Both the position numbers and the translations under genes were made by a program. DNA of 64,000 nucleotides, from assembly GCA_021018815.1 (NCBI GenBank), contig JAITYX010000021.1:5857001-5921000 (forward strand). The letters are read 5' to 3'. The stretch comes from Talinum fruticosum. Taxonomy: Eukaryota; Streptophyta; Magnoliopsida; Caryophyllales; Talinaceae. Of the stretch, positions 1 through 12,417 are shown one piece after another (the first letter of the stretch is position 1; the number at the start of each line of letters is the position of its first letter). Below the pieces are notes generated by a model. The model ran no database searches. It was given only the letters and a program-made list of their open reading frames with translations, and was not told the DNA's origin.

Positions 1-213
1 TCCCTTATTTATATACAAAATTCTCTAAACACTTACTAAAAATAACATGGTCATTTGTGGCTCAAATTCATTCATTCATTCACTAAATCTTTTTTCAATG
101 CAACATTTACTAAAATTAGATGCTATTTAGTTGGAAAAATAACATCCTTGAATAATTTTCGGATAAAAAGTCTCGCCTTTAAAATAGGGAGAGTTTAACA
201 ATAAAGATTAAAA
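1..213 (-). promoter_or_regulatory. Promoter of a GASA-like gene lying beyond the left edge
   Basis: Bases 1-158 are the exact reverse complement of the promoter of the plus-strand peptide gene at 13286 (13015-13172), as far as I can compare by eye, and looser similarity continues to about 213. A TATA box (TATATAAATA on the minus strand) lies at 6-15. In the two in-window copies the ATG follows the TATA box by about 115-120 bp, so the coding start of this gene should lie roughly 100-115 bp left of base 1. The gene itself is not in the window. Confidence 0.75.
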
Positions 214-1140
214 TAAATAAATTTAAATAAAATTGTACATATTTATTGAGTACTCCGTAGGTTTTATCCATATAAATAAATATAATAATCATGTATCATG
301 TGAAGCAAAATGATGGAACGTATTTAATGATAGTGAGGAACCGCCATATTATGGATGTACGTGGTTTCGTCTAGTATTACATGAGATGCATATAATCATC
401 TCATTGTTAATAAAAATCATTTCTTAGAAATTGGGGTGTCTATTGGAGTTGTCTGCATTGTAAAAATGTAGCACGTAATACTAATGTACGTTATCCCAAA
501 GATTATTATACTTTACTTTGAATATCAAAATTAGAAACAAATACTATTATACACGATTTTAAAGATTATTATATATTACTATTATACGCTACATATTAAA
601 ACAAGAGTGTGATAAATTTGTCTTTACACATTATTTTTAAACTATTATACACCAAGGGTGAGATTATTGTTCACTAAAAATATTTTATATGAGCAATATT
701 CTGTTATTCCAAATATGAAAAGTTAAATTGACTTAAAATTTAAGTATCAAAAATTACAAAAAGTAACTCAAAAAAATAATACTAATAAAAAAATATGCTA
801 TTATTCCCAAAAGATTGTGACCTGTGATACACAAAAATAATGCAAGTAAGCAAAACAGAAAAGGATGAAAAGACAAAATTTAATTTTTTTAAAATATTTA
901 AATTATGTAAATAAAAAAATAAAGAAAAAGGATAGTAGGGGCAATTTGTACTTGATCAACTTTGAACCCTTGACCTCTGGAGTTTATAGTTGCTTCGAAA
1001 ATTATACCATTCTGTTTCTTCTACTTTGTAAATTCCATAAATCACAATTATAACTTTCATAAATGTGCAGCGAGAGTTCGTGGAGCTTTGTACTTCTAGG
1101 ATGACTGTATTATTTTTGACAAACCAACTCTCCTAGGCAC
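214..1140. other. AT-rich intergenic DNA, no gene seen
   Basis: The composition is strongly AT-rich with stops in all frames. I see no recognisable coding segment, RNA gene or structured repeat. Short open frames here have no domain signal. Confidence 0.6.
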
Positions 1141-1613
1141 CCCACCCTCATGTCTCTCTCCCGCCAAGAATCGTCACCGATGATAACTGAAGTCGTTGTC
1201 GCTGCTGCCATGCTTCCCGGGAAAAGGTTCTCCGTGCCCTTCTTAGGCTTTCAAGCTCGAGAAAGCATTGATAACAATGGCACCCCCTTTTTCCACTGCC
1301 TCCAACCAAACAACGCGCACCACTACGATGCTCGTTAGTGCACGGCGACGATGGGTATGGCTCCGCCATATACTGATGAGCCCTATGGAGGCAGCATTGG
1401 AATATCAAACATGGCGGCAATGTTCTTCTATGGCGCAGTGTTCTTCTTTGGGCGGCAGAGGAGGGGAGAAGGAGTTGGGATTGGGTGGTTAAAGCTAGTG
1501 ATGATGTGGCACATTTTCGGCCATTTCATCATATTTTAATTGCTCAAATTTAGAATTCCTAATTCTTATTATAAGTCAGTATTCTTAACGCATATGTAGT
1601 ATGTACGTGTGAG
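1141..1613. other. GC-richer patch of unknown origin
   Basis: Between about 1141 and 1510 the GC content rises well above the flanks and several short overlapping frames stay open on both strands. None reads as a domain I recognise. It may be a captured or decayed gene fragment, but nothing proves that. Confidence 0.35.
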
Positions 1614-1630
1614 ATATATGTATGTATATA

Positions 1631-1715
<85 letters not shown>
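1614..1715. repeat. TA/TATG microsatellite
   Basis: About 100 bp of alternating TA with an inner block of TATG units. It directly precedes the LINE insertion site. Confidence 0.9.
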
Positions 1716-1718
<3 letters not shown>

Positions 1719-1725
1719 TTTTATG

Positions 1726-1739
1726 AAGACACTCTTAAA
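1726..1739. repeat. Target-site duplication, left copy (LINE 1)
   Basis: The 14-mer AAGACACTCTTAAA is repeated exactly at 6508-6521. The two copies bracket the LINE, whose poly(A) tail (read as poly-T on the plus strand) abuts this copy. Confidence 0.9.
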
Positions 1740-2765
1740 TTTTTTTTTTTTTTTTGGTAAAATAGGATGATTTTCATTACCAAAACAGAGGAAGATTACT
1801 TCTCAAGTACAAAATCCAAAGGGAGGGTGGATTACTCGAGCCTTTAGATTAGTAAAGACCATAGATACTGTTTTGTTTGGACATTCTTACAATGCTTGAC
1901 TAAGAATACGGCTCTACAAATTATCACTTGGAGACACCGGCTTGATATCTCTCCCTCACTGAGTTTCAGTCCCTTAAAAATGCTATTGTTCATCGCTCTC
2001 CATATGCAATAAGTAACTCGCTGAGATGCACAACATAAGCATCATTCTAGCATTCTTCTTTTTACATCTCTTAGCCATAAGAGGCAAACTTTCTAAAGAT
2101 ATGATGTTTGTTTTAAAACTTATTCCGTAGGCTATGATGTTTTGCGTAATAGTATGACTTGCGGCACACTCGGAAGAACAGATGGTCATGACTTATGATT
2201 TATTATGGCATAAGGAGCATATTTGATTGACTTGAATATGTCTAGCCTCCAACCCGTCTCGTTGTGCTAAGTCTCCCTTTCATCATTAACCGTAAACATA
2301 ACCGATGTTTAGGAATGCTGAACTTATTCCAAATGAGAGAGGCGAGATAAGTCCTTATTTGCATTAAGTAGCCATTTATACCCCGAAGAGATGGTATATT
2401 GGTCTAAGGGGTGTCGCATCCATCTTGAACCACTCGTAACCTTCACAGAATAGATCTCCGATTTTAAGTAGCTTTCTCCAAACCCATGCAGCCTGTAAGG
2501 GAGCTTGATTGACCATATAGAACTGTCTTTGATATAAATGGCATTAATCCATTTTACGTATAAACACTCTTTATCGGATGCAATGTACCGGAGGTACTTG
2601 GCAATTGCTCGCTTGGTTCCAGATTAGATAATTTTTTATCCCTAGGCCACCATTACTCTTTGGGTTGCACACTATGTCCTAGGCTATAGGGGAGCTTTGC
2701 TGTAGGTTGTATTTTGTCCCCATATGAAGTTCCTACAGATAACTTCAATTTCTTTTATCACATTC

Positions 2766-5212
2766 TTAGAAAGGATAAACAGCGAGGTCCAATAAGAGTG
2801 TAATGAGAACAAGACTCGAATTGATGAACCGAGATCTCCCCGCATAAGAAAGGTGTCTTGTTTGCCAGCATCTTATTCTTGTAGTAATCTTCTCAATCAA
2901 GGTGTGGCAGTCAACCTTTGTCCATCTCTTGGTGGTAAGAGGAATACCTAGATATCTAATTGGGAATTGGCCAAGATTAAATCCAATGATGTTCAAAATT
3001 TCTTCTTTCAGGTTCTCAGCGAGCCCAACTATATAGGCACTTGATTTTTGTGTATTCATGCTCAAACTTGAAACCTCGGAGAATGTTTTGATACCATCCA
3101 TAATCAGCTGCACAGTTTCAGCCTTAGCCTTGCAAAAGACCATTAAATCATCTCGTAAAACATAAATTAACCAGTTGTAGAGATTTGCATAGGGGATGAA
3201 ATCTAAATCTTTGTTGTTTAGTTTGTAAAAGAAGTAGTCTTGTGAGATATTAAATAACCAAGACTAGTAAGAGAGGGAGATGGGATCCCCTTGTCTCAGT
3301 CCTTTACCACCATGAAAGTGACCAAAATCATTTCCATTAACACTAACCGAGTAACTGCAGGTAGTGACCATGGCCATGATCCAGGTAATGAAATTAGTAG
3401 GAAATTTAAAAGTTTGCAACAATTTTTCCACAAAATCCCAAGAAACTAAATCACGGGTCTTTTTCAAGTTTATTTTAAATAGGCAGTGAGGAGAGACCTT
3501 CTTCCTCTAGTACAACTGAACCAAGTCTTGACAAATCATGATATTGTGAGAAATAAGTCTACTTTGAATGAATGCGGATTGATTCTCATGCACAATATTA
3601 GGTAGAACAATCTTCAGTCTATTGCAAAAAGCTTGGAAATGCACTTGTAAAGTGTATTACAGCAAGCTATTGGTCTATAGTTATTAGCAGTTCCAGGATT
3701 TTTTACCTTGGGGATCAATGATATCCTGGTAGAGTTCCATTCAGGATGCATCACTCCAATTTCAAAGAAAGATCTCACTGTTTTGCATATGTCTCCACCA
3801 ATAATTGTCCAGTTTCTCTTAAAAAGCCACTATTATATCCATCGAGACCGAGGCTTTTATGGTTTGGGATTGAAAATATAGCTTGCTTTATTTCCTCATT
3901 TGTGAATGGTTTTAAGAGTATAGTCTGCTGCTGCAAAGATAGACAATCCCCATTTGTATGATTCCATTATTCACAACCCCCTTTGCAATAGCAGGTTTAC
4001 CCGGAAAGTCTTCATAAAAGCTCACAAAGTGTTATATGACTTGCTCGATAGTCCCAATTCCACTTTCCATTACTCTACATAAAAGCTAAAATTTTGCTTC
4101 GAGATGTCTTTGTTTGAGGGACTCATAAAAGTACTTATCATTAGTATCTCCAAGTTTAACCAGTCCTCTTTAGTCTTTTGCTTGAGGAAACTTTCTAACC
4201 TTTCATTCTAGATGTTGAGTTCACCAATTGCATCCCTTTCGCAATGTATAACATAAGGTCAAGAGGATTTTCCTGCAGCAAGGAATGTATCATATTGAGT
4301 TTTTCCTTGGCTTTGGCATGTTCGGATTGGACATCCCCAAACTTGTACTTATTAAGTTGTCTAAGAGGTAGTTGCGGTTGTTTCGGGTTCCTACCGATTT
4401 GGTGTATCGAAGTATACTTACTATCAGCCTTCCATTTGCTCAAAATGATGCTGTCATAACTAGAATCAGTAGACCACATATCAAAGTATTTAAATGGTTG
4501 AGGGCCTGTATGAATCAGCTCAAAGAATTTGACAAGTCCAGGAAGGTGGTCAAATGTATCTTCTGCCATAAAAATGGTTTCAACAAGTAGGGAATAATGT
4601 GATCCAGTCGAGTTAACCATAACTCTGTCAAGTTTTGAAAAGATCCTGGACCCAAAGTCTTGTTTGTTAGTCCAAGTGTACTGACAGACCCTTCCAAGGC
4701 ATATCACATAAGCCGATTGGATCACACAATTATGGAAGTGTATCCTGCAGGGTAACAGGAGCACCTCTAATTCTATCCTCCATATGCAAAAGATGATTGA
4801 AATCTCTCATTACCAACCAAGGGCCACTAATAGTTTCAGCTATAGAGTTGATAGCATGTCGGAGAGCCATTCTCTCTATATCTCCATTGAAACCATAAAC
4901 CGCAGCCATATTGAAAGTCTTATTGGTAAATTTATGTCTAATGAGACAGTGAGCATACTTGTGCGGCTAAATGGAGAATTTGTAGCTCAAAGTTGTTATC
5001 CAACCACATGATCCAAATTCTACCTCTATCATGATGTGCATGATTAACAAAGTGGGACCACTCTTGAAAGCTAGAAGTGACTCTATCAACATTATTAGGA
5101 TGAACTTTAGTCTCTAGCAAACTAAGCAAACCAACTTTATCCTTCCAACAAAAATCCTTTACAGCTCGTGTTTATTAGGGCTATTAAAGCCTTTAATATT
5201 CCAAGTAGTTAG
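2766..5212 (-). pseudogene. LINE 1 ORF2 remnant (endonuclease and reverse transcriptase)
   Basis: Broken frames carry, in order, an exonuclease/endonuclease/phosphatase-like segment (about 5212-4500, including WNIKGFN and the later YTWTN and KLDRV motifs), a linker, and reverse transcriptase pieces (about 3470-3260 with GLRQGDPIS; 3160-2766 with the damaged catalytic FADD box followed by an MN..K.S segment and a conserved YLG..L motif). At least four frame breaks separate them. The family copies LINE RNA at the nicked target site; this copy is dead. Confidence 0.85.
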
Positions 5213-5281
5213 ATTATCTATTGGGATGAAGGTGAGTTACCTCATTTGATTGCTTTGGATAATTTCTTGTGGTTTGCTCAA

Positions 5282-6500
5282 CTAAAACTTCGTGCACAAC
5301 CGAAACTTCATGCAGGATCCGGAAAGGATTATGCACGAGTGTACGAGCTCGCACTTGGTAGTTGCTCGACTTCCTCCCCTTTGGATGGTGGTCCAAGCTT
5401 CTAGTTGTGGTACTAGGCTGGGGACAATCTGTGGAGGTTGAGCAGGTGGGTTCTTAGGTCTCCATTTCCAGTTCCGGCCCTGTTTGCACTTTTCCTTAGT
5501 GTGACCATACTTTTTACACTTTGAGCATAACACAGTCTGCCACTCAAAGTGCACTCGGTTGCTTTGTCGGATTCCGTGCTCATTAGCATAATAAATATGC
5601 TTAGGGACATCGGTTTGAATTTCCACCTCAATTAGAACACGAGCAAAGCCGACTAGCTCTATTCTTGTCTTGGGTATTCTTATCCGCCATGATTGGAATC
5701 CCCAAAAGGCTAGCCAATTTTCTTAGTAAGGAAGCACTCTAGTACTTGAGATCCAAGTCTAGAAATTGAACCCACACTGGAATCATATTAATATCTTCTT
5801 TCTTGAAATCTTTGTGCCAAGGTTTAACAATGAACGACTTATGATCAAAGCGGTAAATTCCATGCTTGGAGAAGTTCATCCCTTGTCCGTATTGAGTCAA
5901 ACCGAACCAGCATAACACCATTTTTCATCATCACCGCTTTATCAATAGGGTACTCACTCTAGATTTGTCCAATGAATCCATTCAATACTGAAAAGGGAGG
6001 TGAGGCTCCCGAACATAACACGCAATGGCTGATTCCCAATATCTTAACTCGGATTCAATATTTGGAATCTCGATTGATGTAAAGACAATACCATTCTCTT
6101 TACGTAAGGGAACAAAGGTAAGTTTGTGTCCAGCATTATGAAGCTTAGATATATCAAAGAAATCCCATACTAAGGTAGCTCCGATGGTACCCGAATCCTT
6201 TCGGTGCTAATTACTTCCGGATTTGGTTGGAACATGCGTTACGCATTGATCGAACAGGTTGGTGGGCATGAATCATTTTTTCTATTTGTTCTTGTTCCAT
6301 TGCTTGGAGGATCATCGGTCATAGAGGAAGGGGTTTGCTGATTGCTTGAGGCTTGCTTGGGTGTTGTGGGAAGGTGTGGTATGGGGTCTTGGCTTCTTCG
6401 GCTTCCCTCGCTTGGCCATGGCGGAGAGGATTTCTCTCCAAGCAAAGGAGCGGGAAGAGCGTCGAGTGGGCTTCTCTTGTGGAGCTCGCAATGTGGTCAT
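5282..6500 (-). pseudogene. LINE 1 ORF1 remnant (gag-like, zinc knuckle)
   Basis: The reading direction is right to left. A segment at about 5921-5700 resembles the DUF4283-type ORF1 domain of plant LINEs (PVWVQF followed by an LRKLASLLG-like stretch). After it comes a CCHC knuckle, C-x2-C-x4-H-x4-C, at about 5540-5495. The N-terminal part near 6500 is Arg/Ser/Pro rich. Several frameshifts interrupt it. By family it would have bound LINE RNA. Confidence 0.8.
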
Positions 6501-6507
6501 TTAATTT

Positions 6508-6521
6508 AAGACACTCTTAAA
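6508..6521. repeat. Target-site duplication, right copy (LINE 1)
   Basis: Exact copy of the 14-mer at 1726-1739, marking the 5' junction of the LINE. Confidence 0.9.
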
Positions 6522-7747
6522 ATGTCTTATCTTGATTTATATTAATGTATTTTCCAATTTGAAACCACTATTTTTTAATAATTATGATTAATTATGAAAG
6601 TAAAGGTTTAATAATCGTCGGTTACGCCGACAAGTATTAAATGACACCCTAATTGAATCAATCCTTCCTAAAAGATATGTCATACACATAATTTTACAAA
6701 TATAAAAAATGATGGGTAAAATGGCGAATTTACATAATTTGTAAATTATAATATAATTATACTATTCAATCATACCATTCTTTTTTAATTTATTACATGA
6801 TATAATAATTTTTAAGTCAAGAGAAGAGACTTAAGGTATGTTTTATACAAGACACGTATCATTATCGACATATATATAATTGATCGTTATTTTTCAATAA
6901 ATAAATTTTTTTTTATTTTAATAATGGTTACAATTTATTATCCATATTTGTAAGGTTATATAATAATCATTTTATTATATAAAATTTTATTATAATTATA
7001 ATAATGGAGACATTTAGGTGTAACTTGTAAGGTTATAAATAGTTGTAAGGAATTATATGATAATTGTAAAGAGTTGTAAGTAGTTGTAAGGAGTTGAACA
7101 TAACTATAAGTAGTTGTAAAGTTAGTTATAAAAAGTTGTAAGTAACTCTAAGGAGCAGTAAAAAGTTGTAAGATAAAATTAATTAAATATAATAGGACTT
7201 GATGATTAATTGATAGTTGTGATATTTTAAATGTCATAATTCATTGTCCCTATTAAAAATTTATTATTACATTGAAGAAACTCCAGATCGAAATCACACA
7301 TCACTTATCAAGACTAATTATTTATTTTTATTATTTTATAAGTTCATGATTCTTATAAGGCATGTGAACAACTTATCTAAGTCAAAATGCCAATAGAAGA
7401 GCATCAAGTATCAAAATAAAAGTCAATTTAAATTTGTAACGTTCACACATGCAAATCCAAATCAAAAGGGAGTCAATGATGGTTCTACAAGTATTACACC
7501 GTTGTTGTTTTTTTTGCTTTTTCAAAATCTAAATTGACGATAAATAAATATTCTAATTCTGTCAAATTTCAATATATTGTATTATGATTATATAATATGA
7601 ATCAGGGCACATATTTCCTATTTTTTTAATTTTAAACTGTAAATATTAAATAGTCTACTTAAATTGTGAATGATGCAAAATATTTATTATTAAGAAAATA
7701 TCAGCATAGAACCGTATAAATAGGATGGTATTTTTTCTAGTATTTTT
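6522..7747. other. AT-rich intergenic DNA, no gene seen
   Basis: No coding signal. It contains a degenerate short tandem repeat (listed separately) and otherwise only simple AT-rich sequence. Confidence 0.6.
7018..7175 (+). repeat. Degenerate tandem repeat of AGTTGTAAG-like units
   Basis: About a dozen imperfect units of 9-20 bp built round AGTTGTAAG or AGTTATAA follow one another. Unit length drifts, so this looks like an old decayed minisatellite. Confidence 0.6.
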
Positions 7748-7750
7748 TAA

Positions 7751-8403
7751 GAGTGTGTTTGGTTAGGAAGAAAATTATTTTCCATGTAATCTTCAAATAG
7801 GCAACAATTACTTCCCTTTTCTCTCTCCTCACAAAGCTTCGATCCTGCTTATCCATGGCGTCATCTTGCAAATCACGCACAAATGCCTCAGTCCTCCCTC
7901 TCAAATTCTCCTTCCCTCGCTCAATCTCACCATCAGGTCGATTTCCGCCCTATTCAATCCTTTCAACGCTTCGTCTCTGCAATCCACTCTCGCCTCTTCA
8001 TCCTCGTCTTCCATGGTGAGCTCCATTTTTCATTGTCTGTCTTTGCTGACGGGCGTCAATTTCTCTCCTTCATCTTCGTCAGTGCTGGCATTTCCAATCT
8101 CCCTCAATAATCGTTTTCTTTCGCCTAACTCCTGTACCATTTCGATCTGCTATCTAAATCTCTCTCCTCCTTCGTAGCGGAGAAGGGGATGAGTCAAAAA
8201 GGTGAGGGGAGAAGGGGAGGGGAAACATGAGGAGCGAGAATGTTGATTAATGACCAAGCAAAATTCAACTTCCGCCATCGAAATTAGGAAAATATTTTTC
8301 ATCATTTTGGAGAAAATAATTTTCCCTCAAAAATTATTTTCTCAAATTTTTAGTACCAAACACTGTAAAATTAAAAAAAATTTCATCCCAACCAAACACA
8401 CCC
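7751..8403. mobile_element. Tourist-like TIR element carrying an exon-like insert
   Basis: The left end GAGTGTGTTTGGTT pairs with the right end, which read in reverse is GGGTGTGTTTGGTT. TAA flanks both sides (7748-7750, 8404-8406), matching the 3-bp TTA/TAA duplication of PIF/Harbinger-type MITEs. The subterminal parts are rich in GGAAAATTATTTTCC-like palindromic sequence, as in the element at 44020. At 653 bp it is about twice the size of that element, because a GC-richer block resembling a gene fragment lies inside (about 7810-8240). It encodes no transposase, so any movement would depend on one supplied elsewhere. Confidence 0.75.
7855..8015 (+). pseudogene. Captured exon-like fragment (transit-peptide-like)
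   Basis: From the ATG at 7855 a frame stays open for 161 nt and ends at a good splice donor (CCATG then GTGAGC). The predicted residues are rich in Ser, Pro, Leu and Arg with no acidic residue, like an N-terminal chloroplast transit peptide. It lies wholly inside the TIR element at 7751-8403. I infer a first exon picked up from a plastid-protein gene; I do not recognise the parent. It could also be chance composition. Confidence 0.45.
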
Positions 8404-8406
8404 TAA

Positions 8407-8805
8407 ATGTATTACTCATCTTGTCAAAAACCAAAATAATTGCAAAAAAAGGAAAGCAAGTGATAAAGCTTGCATCTTTTTGAAATAAAAAAAGGAAAAA
8501 GCTTGGTTCAAGAGAAACACGTAAACAAACGTTACATTCACCTCTAAATTCGATTATGGGGAAACAATTTCCTCATTTGAAGAATTGTGGGAGAATAACT
8601 TATGAACTTTGACATCCAACCCCTTCCTTAGTCTAATTAGCATTTAGACTATTCCGAGATAGAGTCTTTAAATGATGGATTTGTTTATCGATTTAAAAAA
8701 ATGAAAAAAAGGATATATAAACAGATTTTTTTCTTCAAACATACAATTAGTAAAAGTAATAGAGTAATTTTAATAGCTTTCTCATTGATGTAACAAATTA
8801 AAGTA
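8407..8805. other. Intergenic DNA 3' of the first peptide pseudogene
   Basis: AT-rich with no coding signal. From about 8800 rightward it becomes homologous to the 3' flank of the plus-strand copy at 13693-13760. Confidence 0.55.
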
Positions 8806-8872
8806 CATGTCAATGCATGAGTATTACATTCTTTTTATTTTTGGATAATAAGATGAAAAATGGATGAGAAAA

Positions 8873-9290
8873 CTAAGGGCATTGGTAGGTGTATCCTTCC
8901 CAAGTGATAGCACCCCAGTTCTTGCAGACGGGGGGAGAGTGTTGCCGCAGTCTTGGCAGCATTTCATGCAAAGTCTCATGCATTGCCTTGTACTCTTTGC
9001 TTTGGTGGCCTTGCACCTATCCCAGCATGGAGCCACACATCCTGTAACATTATTCCATTCACACAATATTTCATCTATAGAATCTTGTTTTTCTCGGATT
9101 TAAGGGAAGCCTAAAGACCGACATATGTACAGAATGTAGATCCGAATTTTAGTTAGTTTAGTTGATCGATACCTATGTAATAATTTTAGAAATAAATATT
9201 AATTAGATAATATTACGTACCTTGGACGAGTAGGAGTGACTAAAAGGATGAATGCAAAAAGAAGAATAAAAAGGTAACTTTGGAAGCCAT
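8873..9290 (-). pseudogene. GASA-like cysteine-rich peptide, pseudogene
   Basis: Two exons read right to left: a signal-peptide exon (9290-9221) and the cysteine exon (9041-8873), with good splice borders. It is an inverted paralog of the gene at 13286. Three lesions are visible. Exon 1 is out of frame after a T-rich tract and meets a TAG in the ATG frame. It has one more base than its paralog near the splice donor. In the cysteine exon, the paralog's CCCACCC is CCCCCC here, a one-base deletion after the tenth codon past the CC pair, which removes the last two cysteines and the CP terminus. The first eight domain cysteines are still readable. A secreted product of normal structure is not expected. 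Confidence 0.85.
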
Positions 9291-9402
9291 TGTAAGTTAG
9301 AAAAAGAACAAGGAAAAGTGACAAAGCTGATGGAGGCGGTGCTTATTATTTATTTTATTTATTGTTATTGATGAAGGCAATGGAAGTTCAAAGCAATAAC
9401 TC

Positions 9403-9560
9403 TCTTATTTATATACAAAATCCTCTAAACACTTACTAAAAATATTGTGGTCATTTGTGGCTCAAATTCGTTCACTAAATTTAGACGCTATTTTGTTGGA
9501 ATAATAACATCCTTGAATAATTTCCGTTATGATAATGAGAAGTCTCAGGTAGAATTTAAT
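9403..9560 (-). promoter_or_regulatory. Promoter of the peptide pseudogene at 8873-9290
   Basis: This segment matches the sequences at 1-160 and, inverted, at 13013-13172, but with clearly more substitutions. The TATA box (TATATAAATA on minus) is at 9406-9415, about 116 bp before the ATG. Confidence 0.7.
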
Positions 9561-9711
9561 AATAAACATTAAAGTACAATAAATTTATATAAGTAAAATA
9601 ATATATACTTTGTTACAAGACACCTCTTAAGTTATCATATATTAAATTACAAAAATAGTATGATTGAAGAGTATAATAGTGTTATGACTTATCATCATAT
9701 CATATCATATC

Positions 9712-9749
<38 letters not shown>

Positions 9750-10200
9750 TTGAGTTTTAAAATTGGATTTAGAAGATGTATTTAATGCTATTAAAAAAGA
9801 AAAGAAGATGCATTAAATTAGTTATTTACCTTTCCTTTTTATATTTATAGGATTTTAATGCTTGGTTTTTGCATTTAAGTAGTTATGTTTCCTTTTTCTT
9901 TTTTAATTTGATAATGTTAAGGTAAATTTTTTTTATAACAATATTAAGGTAAAATTTATTCATGAGCAAGCAAATATAACTAATTTAGTAAAAGACTATT
10001 AAAGTATCTTATTATGTCTATTTAGTATGCCGCTTGATTTTATTCTTTACTACTCATAATTAAAAAACTTCCTTCTGAAAAAATTAATTGTATTCTTATG
10101 TAAAATTTATTCTGATTATCAATTTAAAATATTCCTTTATAAATCTAATAGTTAGAGGCCAAGAAATTCAAGCCTATATTAGTACACCCTTTTTAATATC

Positions 10201-10201
<1 letters not shown>

Positions 10202-10250
<49 letters not shown>
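10202..10250. repeat. (TCA)n microsatellite
   Basis: About 16 perfect TCA/ATC units in a row. Confidence 0.95.
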
Positions 10251-11384
10251 AAATCATACATTAGTATCAATAGATCAAGTAAAGAAAGTATCACTAATAC
10301 AACTCCATTAATGTTGGCTAATTGATCATGAAGATTATTTTTCTTTCTTTATGATCATATTTATACATACTTTTTTAAAAAATTATTTATTTAATATCTA
10401 TTTACATACTCTTATAAATTATAAATCCATTTTTAAAATAAATTTATGTCATAAATTTGAACAAAAAGGAAGACGAGTCAAAATATAAAATTTAAAAAAA
10501 TTATAAATAAGTTTTTCAAAAGAAAGTCAATGTAAAAATTATGGTGTTCACATGTGTCCCACAAACTTTTAAAGGGTTGATGATAATAATATTTTGTAAT
10601 TTAAAGCAACATTCAATAGTTTGTACCGCTACAAAAAAATTTCAAAATAGTGATGGAAATAGTTTGACCGGTAATCCGCTGAGAATTGACGATATGCTTT
10701 TTTAGATATCGAAAGTCCAACAAATTGATTAATATTTAATTAAGAAGTATTATATATTTTACATGAAGCCTATTTATTATATATCTTCAAAAATTAATAC
10801 ATGCACTATAAATATACAACGCAATATATAATTTTCTATTTTCAAATATGAATATTGGGTTTTGATATTGCTCATAGGTTGCTATCAAATGTTACATTCA
10901 ATAGTTGATTTTTTCCTCTCTTTTTTGAATGGAGTATTTATGGATTATAATTAATAAAAATATTAATATTAAAAAATTAATAAGTTTGTATTAATAGAAA
11001 TAAATAATCTTTATTTAACCAATATAAAATAAATTATAATTATAATTTATTGTAAAATAGTAATATAAAAGTGTTGTTATATAATTATTATATCATATAA
11101 TCTAATAATTTAAAATTTTATAGTATTAGTAAAAAATTCTTTTTGAACTAGAATATTATTTTTTAAAGATTATTATATCTTACTAAAAATAGTTTTTGAA
11201 TTAAAAAACTAAGCTCACTCATTTTACATGTAACTCAAAATTAAATTATTTTTTGATGGTCAAGATGTATATAACTAACTATTAATCTATATTAATTTTT
11301 ATGATCAAACCAATATACTTTAAAAAAATTAAAAAAAGGAATAATATAATATACGTCATATAATTTTTAGGCAAATACTATAAA

Positions 11385-11415
11385 CATATCCCATGCATTA
11401 GCACGGTTTAAAAAC
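11385..11415 (+). mobile_element. Helitron-like 3' terminus
   Basis: The sequence CCATGC-ATTA-GCACGG can fold as a short hairpin with one mismatch and is followed about 10 bp later by CTAG and T. Plant Helitrons end with such a GC-rich hairpin upstream of CTRR, inserted before T. The left end was not found, so the element's extent is unknown. Confidence 0.4.
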
Positions 11416-12032
11416 TAGTTCTTACTTAAAATCGAGTGTTTTGCGTAAAGATCGATATATGGCGCATCACTATTGACTGATTCTATTTATCACTTTATTT
11501 TTTTGTCGATATTATCAACGCCTTTTGTAACAACTTATTTATTTTACTATTATTACCATGTCAAAAATTAACCACCTAATTTAAAGGACAACTATATAAT
11601 ATTAAATGATACAATCAAACCAATTCAAAATTTATGTTGATATTCAAATAATATTTTGACATAAAATTATAAATACTAATATTCATGATATCCAAATATA
11701 AAGTAATATTTCTCAATAAAAAAATAATTTCAATTTAATTTTGCTATTACATATGATTTTGCTATAACATATTCAATTAATCATTTAACTACGGTTACGA
11801 TACAATTGCTAATAAGTTATTTACCAAATTATTTAGAAACTACATTTATTTATTATAGTTACAATCAACTGATACAATTACTAAAAATTATTCGGAAACA
11901 ATGGTTATTATAGTGCACTAAATGCTAATCTTACAAATAAAGTTTATAATAAAATAATATTCACCTCATCCATGGATACAATCACAAATTGAAAATAAAT
12001 GGCAACAACAATTTTAATTATAGTACTTATTT

Positions 12033-12033
12033 A

Positions 12034-12076
<43 letters not shown>
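12033..12076. repeat. (ATT)n microsatellite
   Basis: About 14 consecutive ATT units. Confidence 0.95.
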
Positions 12077-12077
<1 letters not shown>

Positions 12078-12417
12078 GCACATTCTTATAAGAAAATAAA
12101 ATAATGATACTAATGAAAAATATTTGATAAAGCGATATATATTGTGAAAAGAAGTGAGTATCATTTAGTATTATAATAATTTACTTAAAATAATTTTAGA
12201 AAAAGTAATGTTTCTTCATACTAGCATTTATAACATTTTATCATAACCAAAAGTAAATGTTGATTATTGGAGGTGAAAAGAGATTATGTTATTTATTCCA
12301 TAATGATATATGAATAATTTAAATAATAACATAGAAATATTTACTAGTGAATCATCAGTAATTTAATCGAACAAACTAAAAAAATAGATTAAAAATTAAA
12401 AACTAAATAAAGTTCAA

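Larger units (their letters stand above)
1740..6507 (-). mobile_element. L1-type LINE retrotransposon, near full length, decayed
   Basis: A 4.77-kb non-LTR retrotransposon in minus orientation. The poly(A) tail is a T-run at 1740-1756, the 5' end is near 6507, and an exact 14-bp target-site duplication flanks it. Reading from right to left, the remains are ORF1 with a nucleic-acid-binding segment and a CCHC zinc knuckle, then ORF2 with an apurinic-type endonuclease (start motif WNIKGFN near 5200, ETK near 5110) and a reverse transcriptase (GLRQGDP near 3280, then a damaged F-x-DD box near 3150). Both frames carry many stops and shifts, so the element cannot be autonomous now. The intact duplication and near-complete length suggest moderate age. 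Confidence 0.92.
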
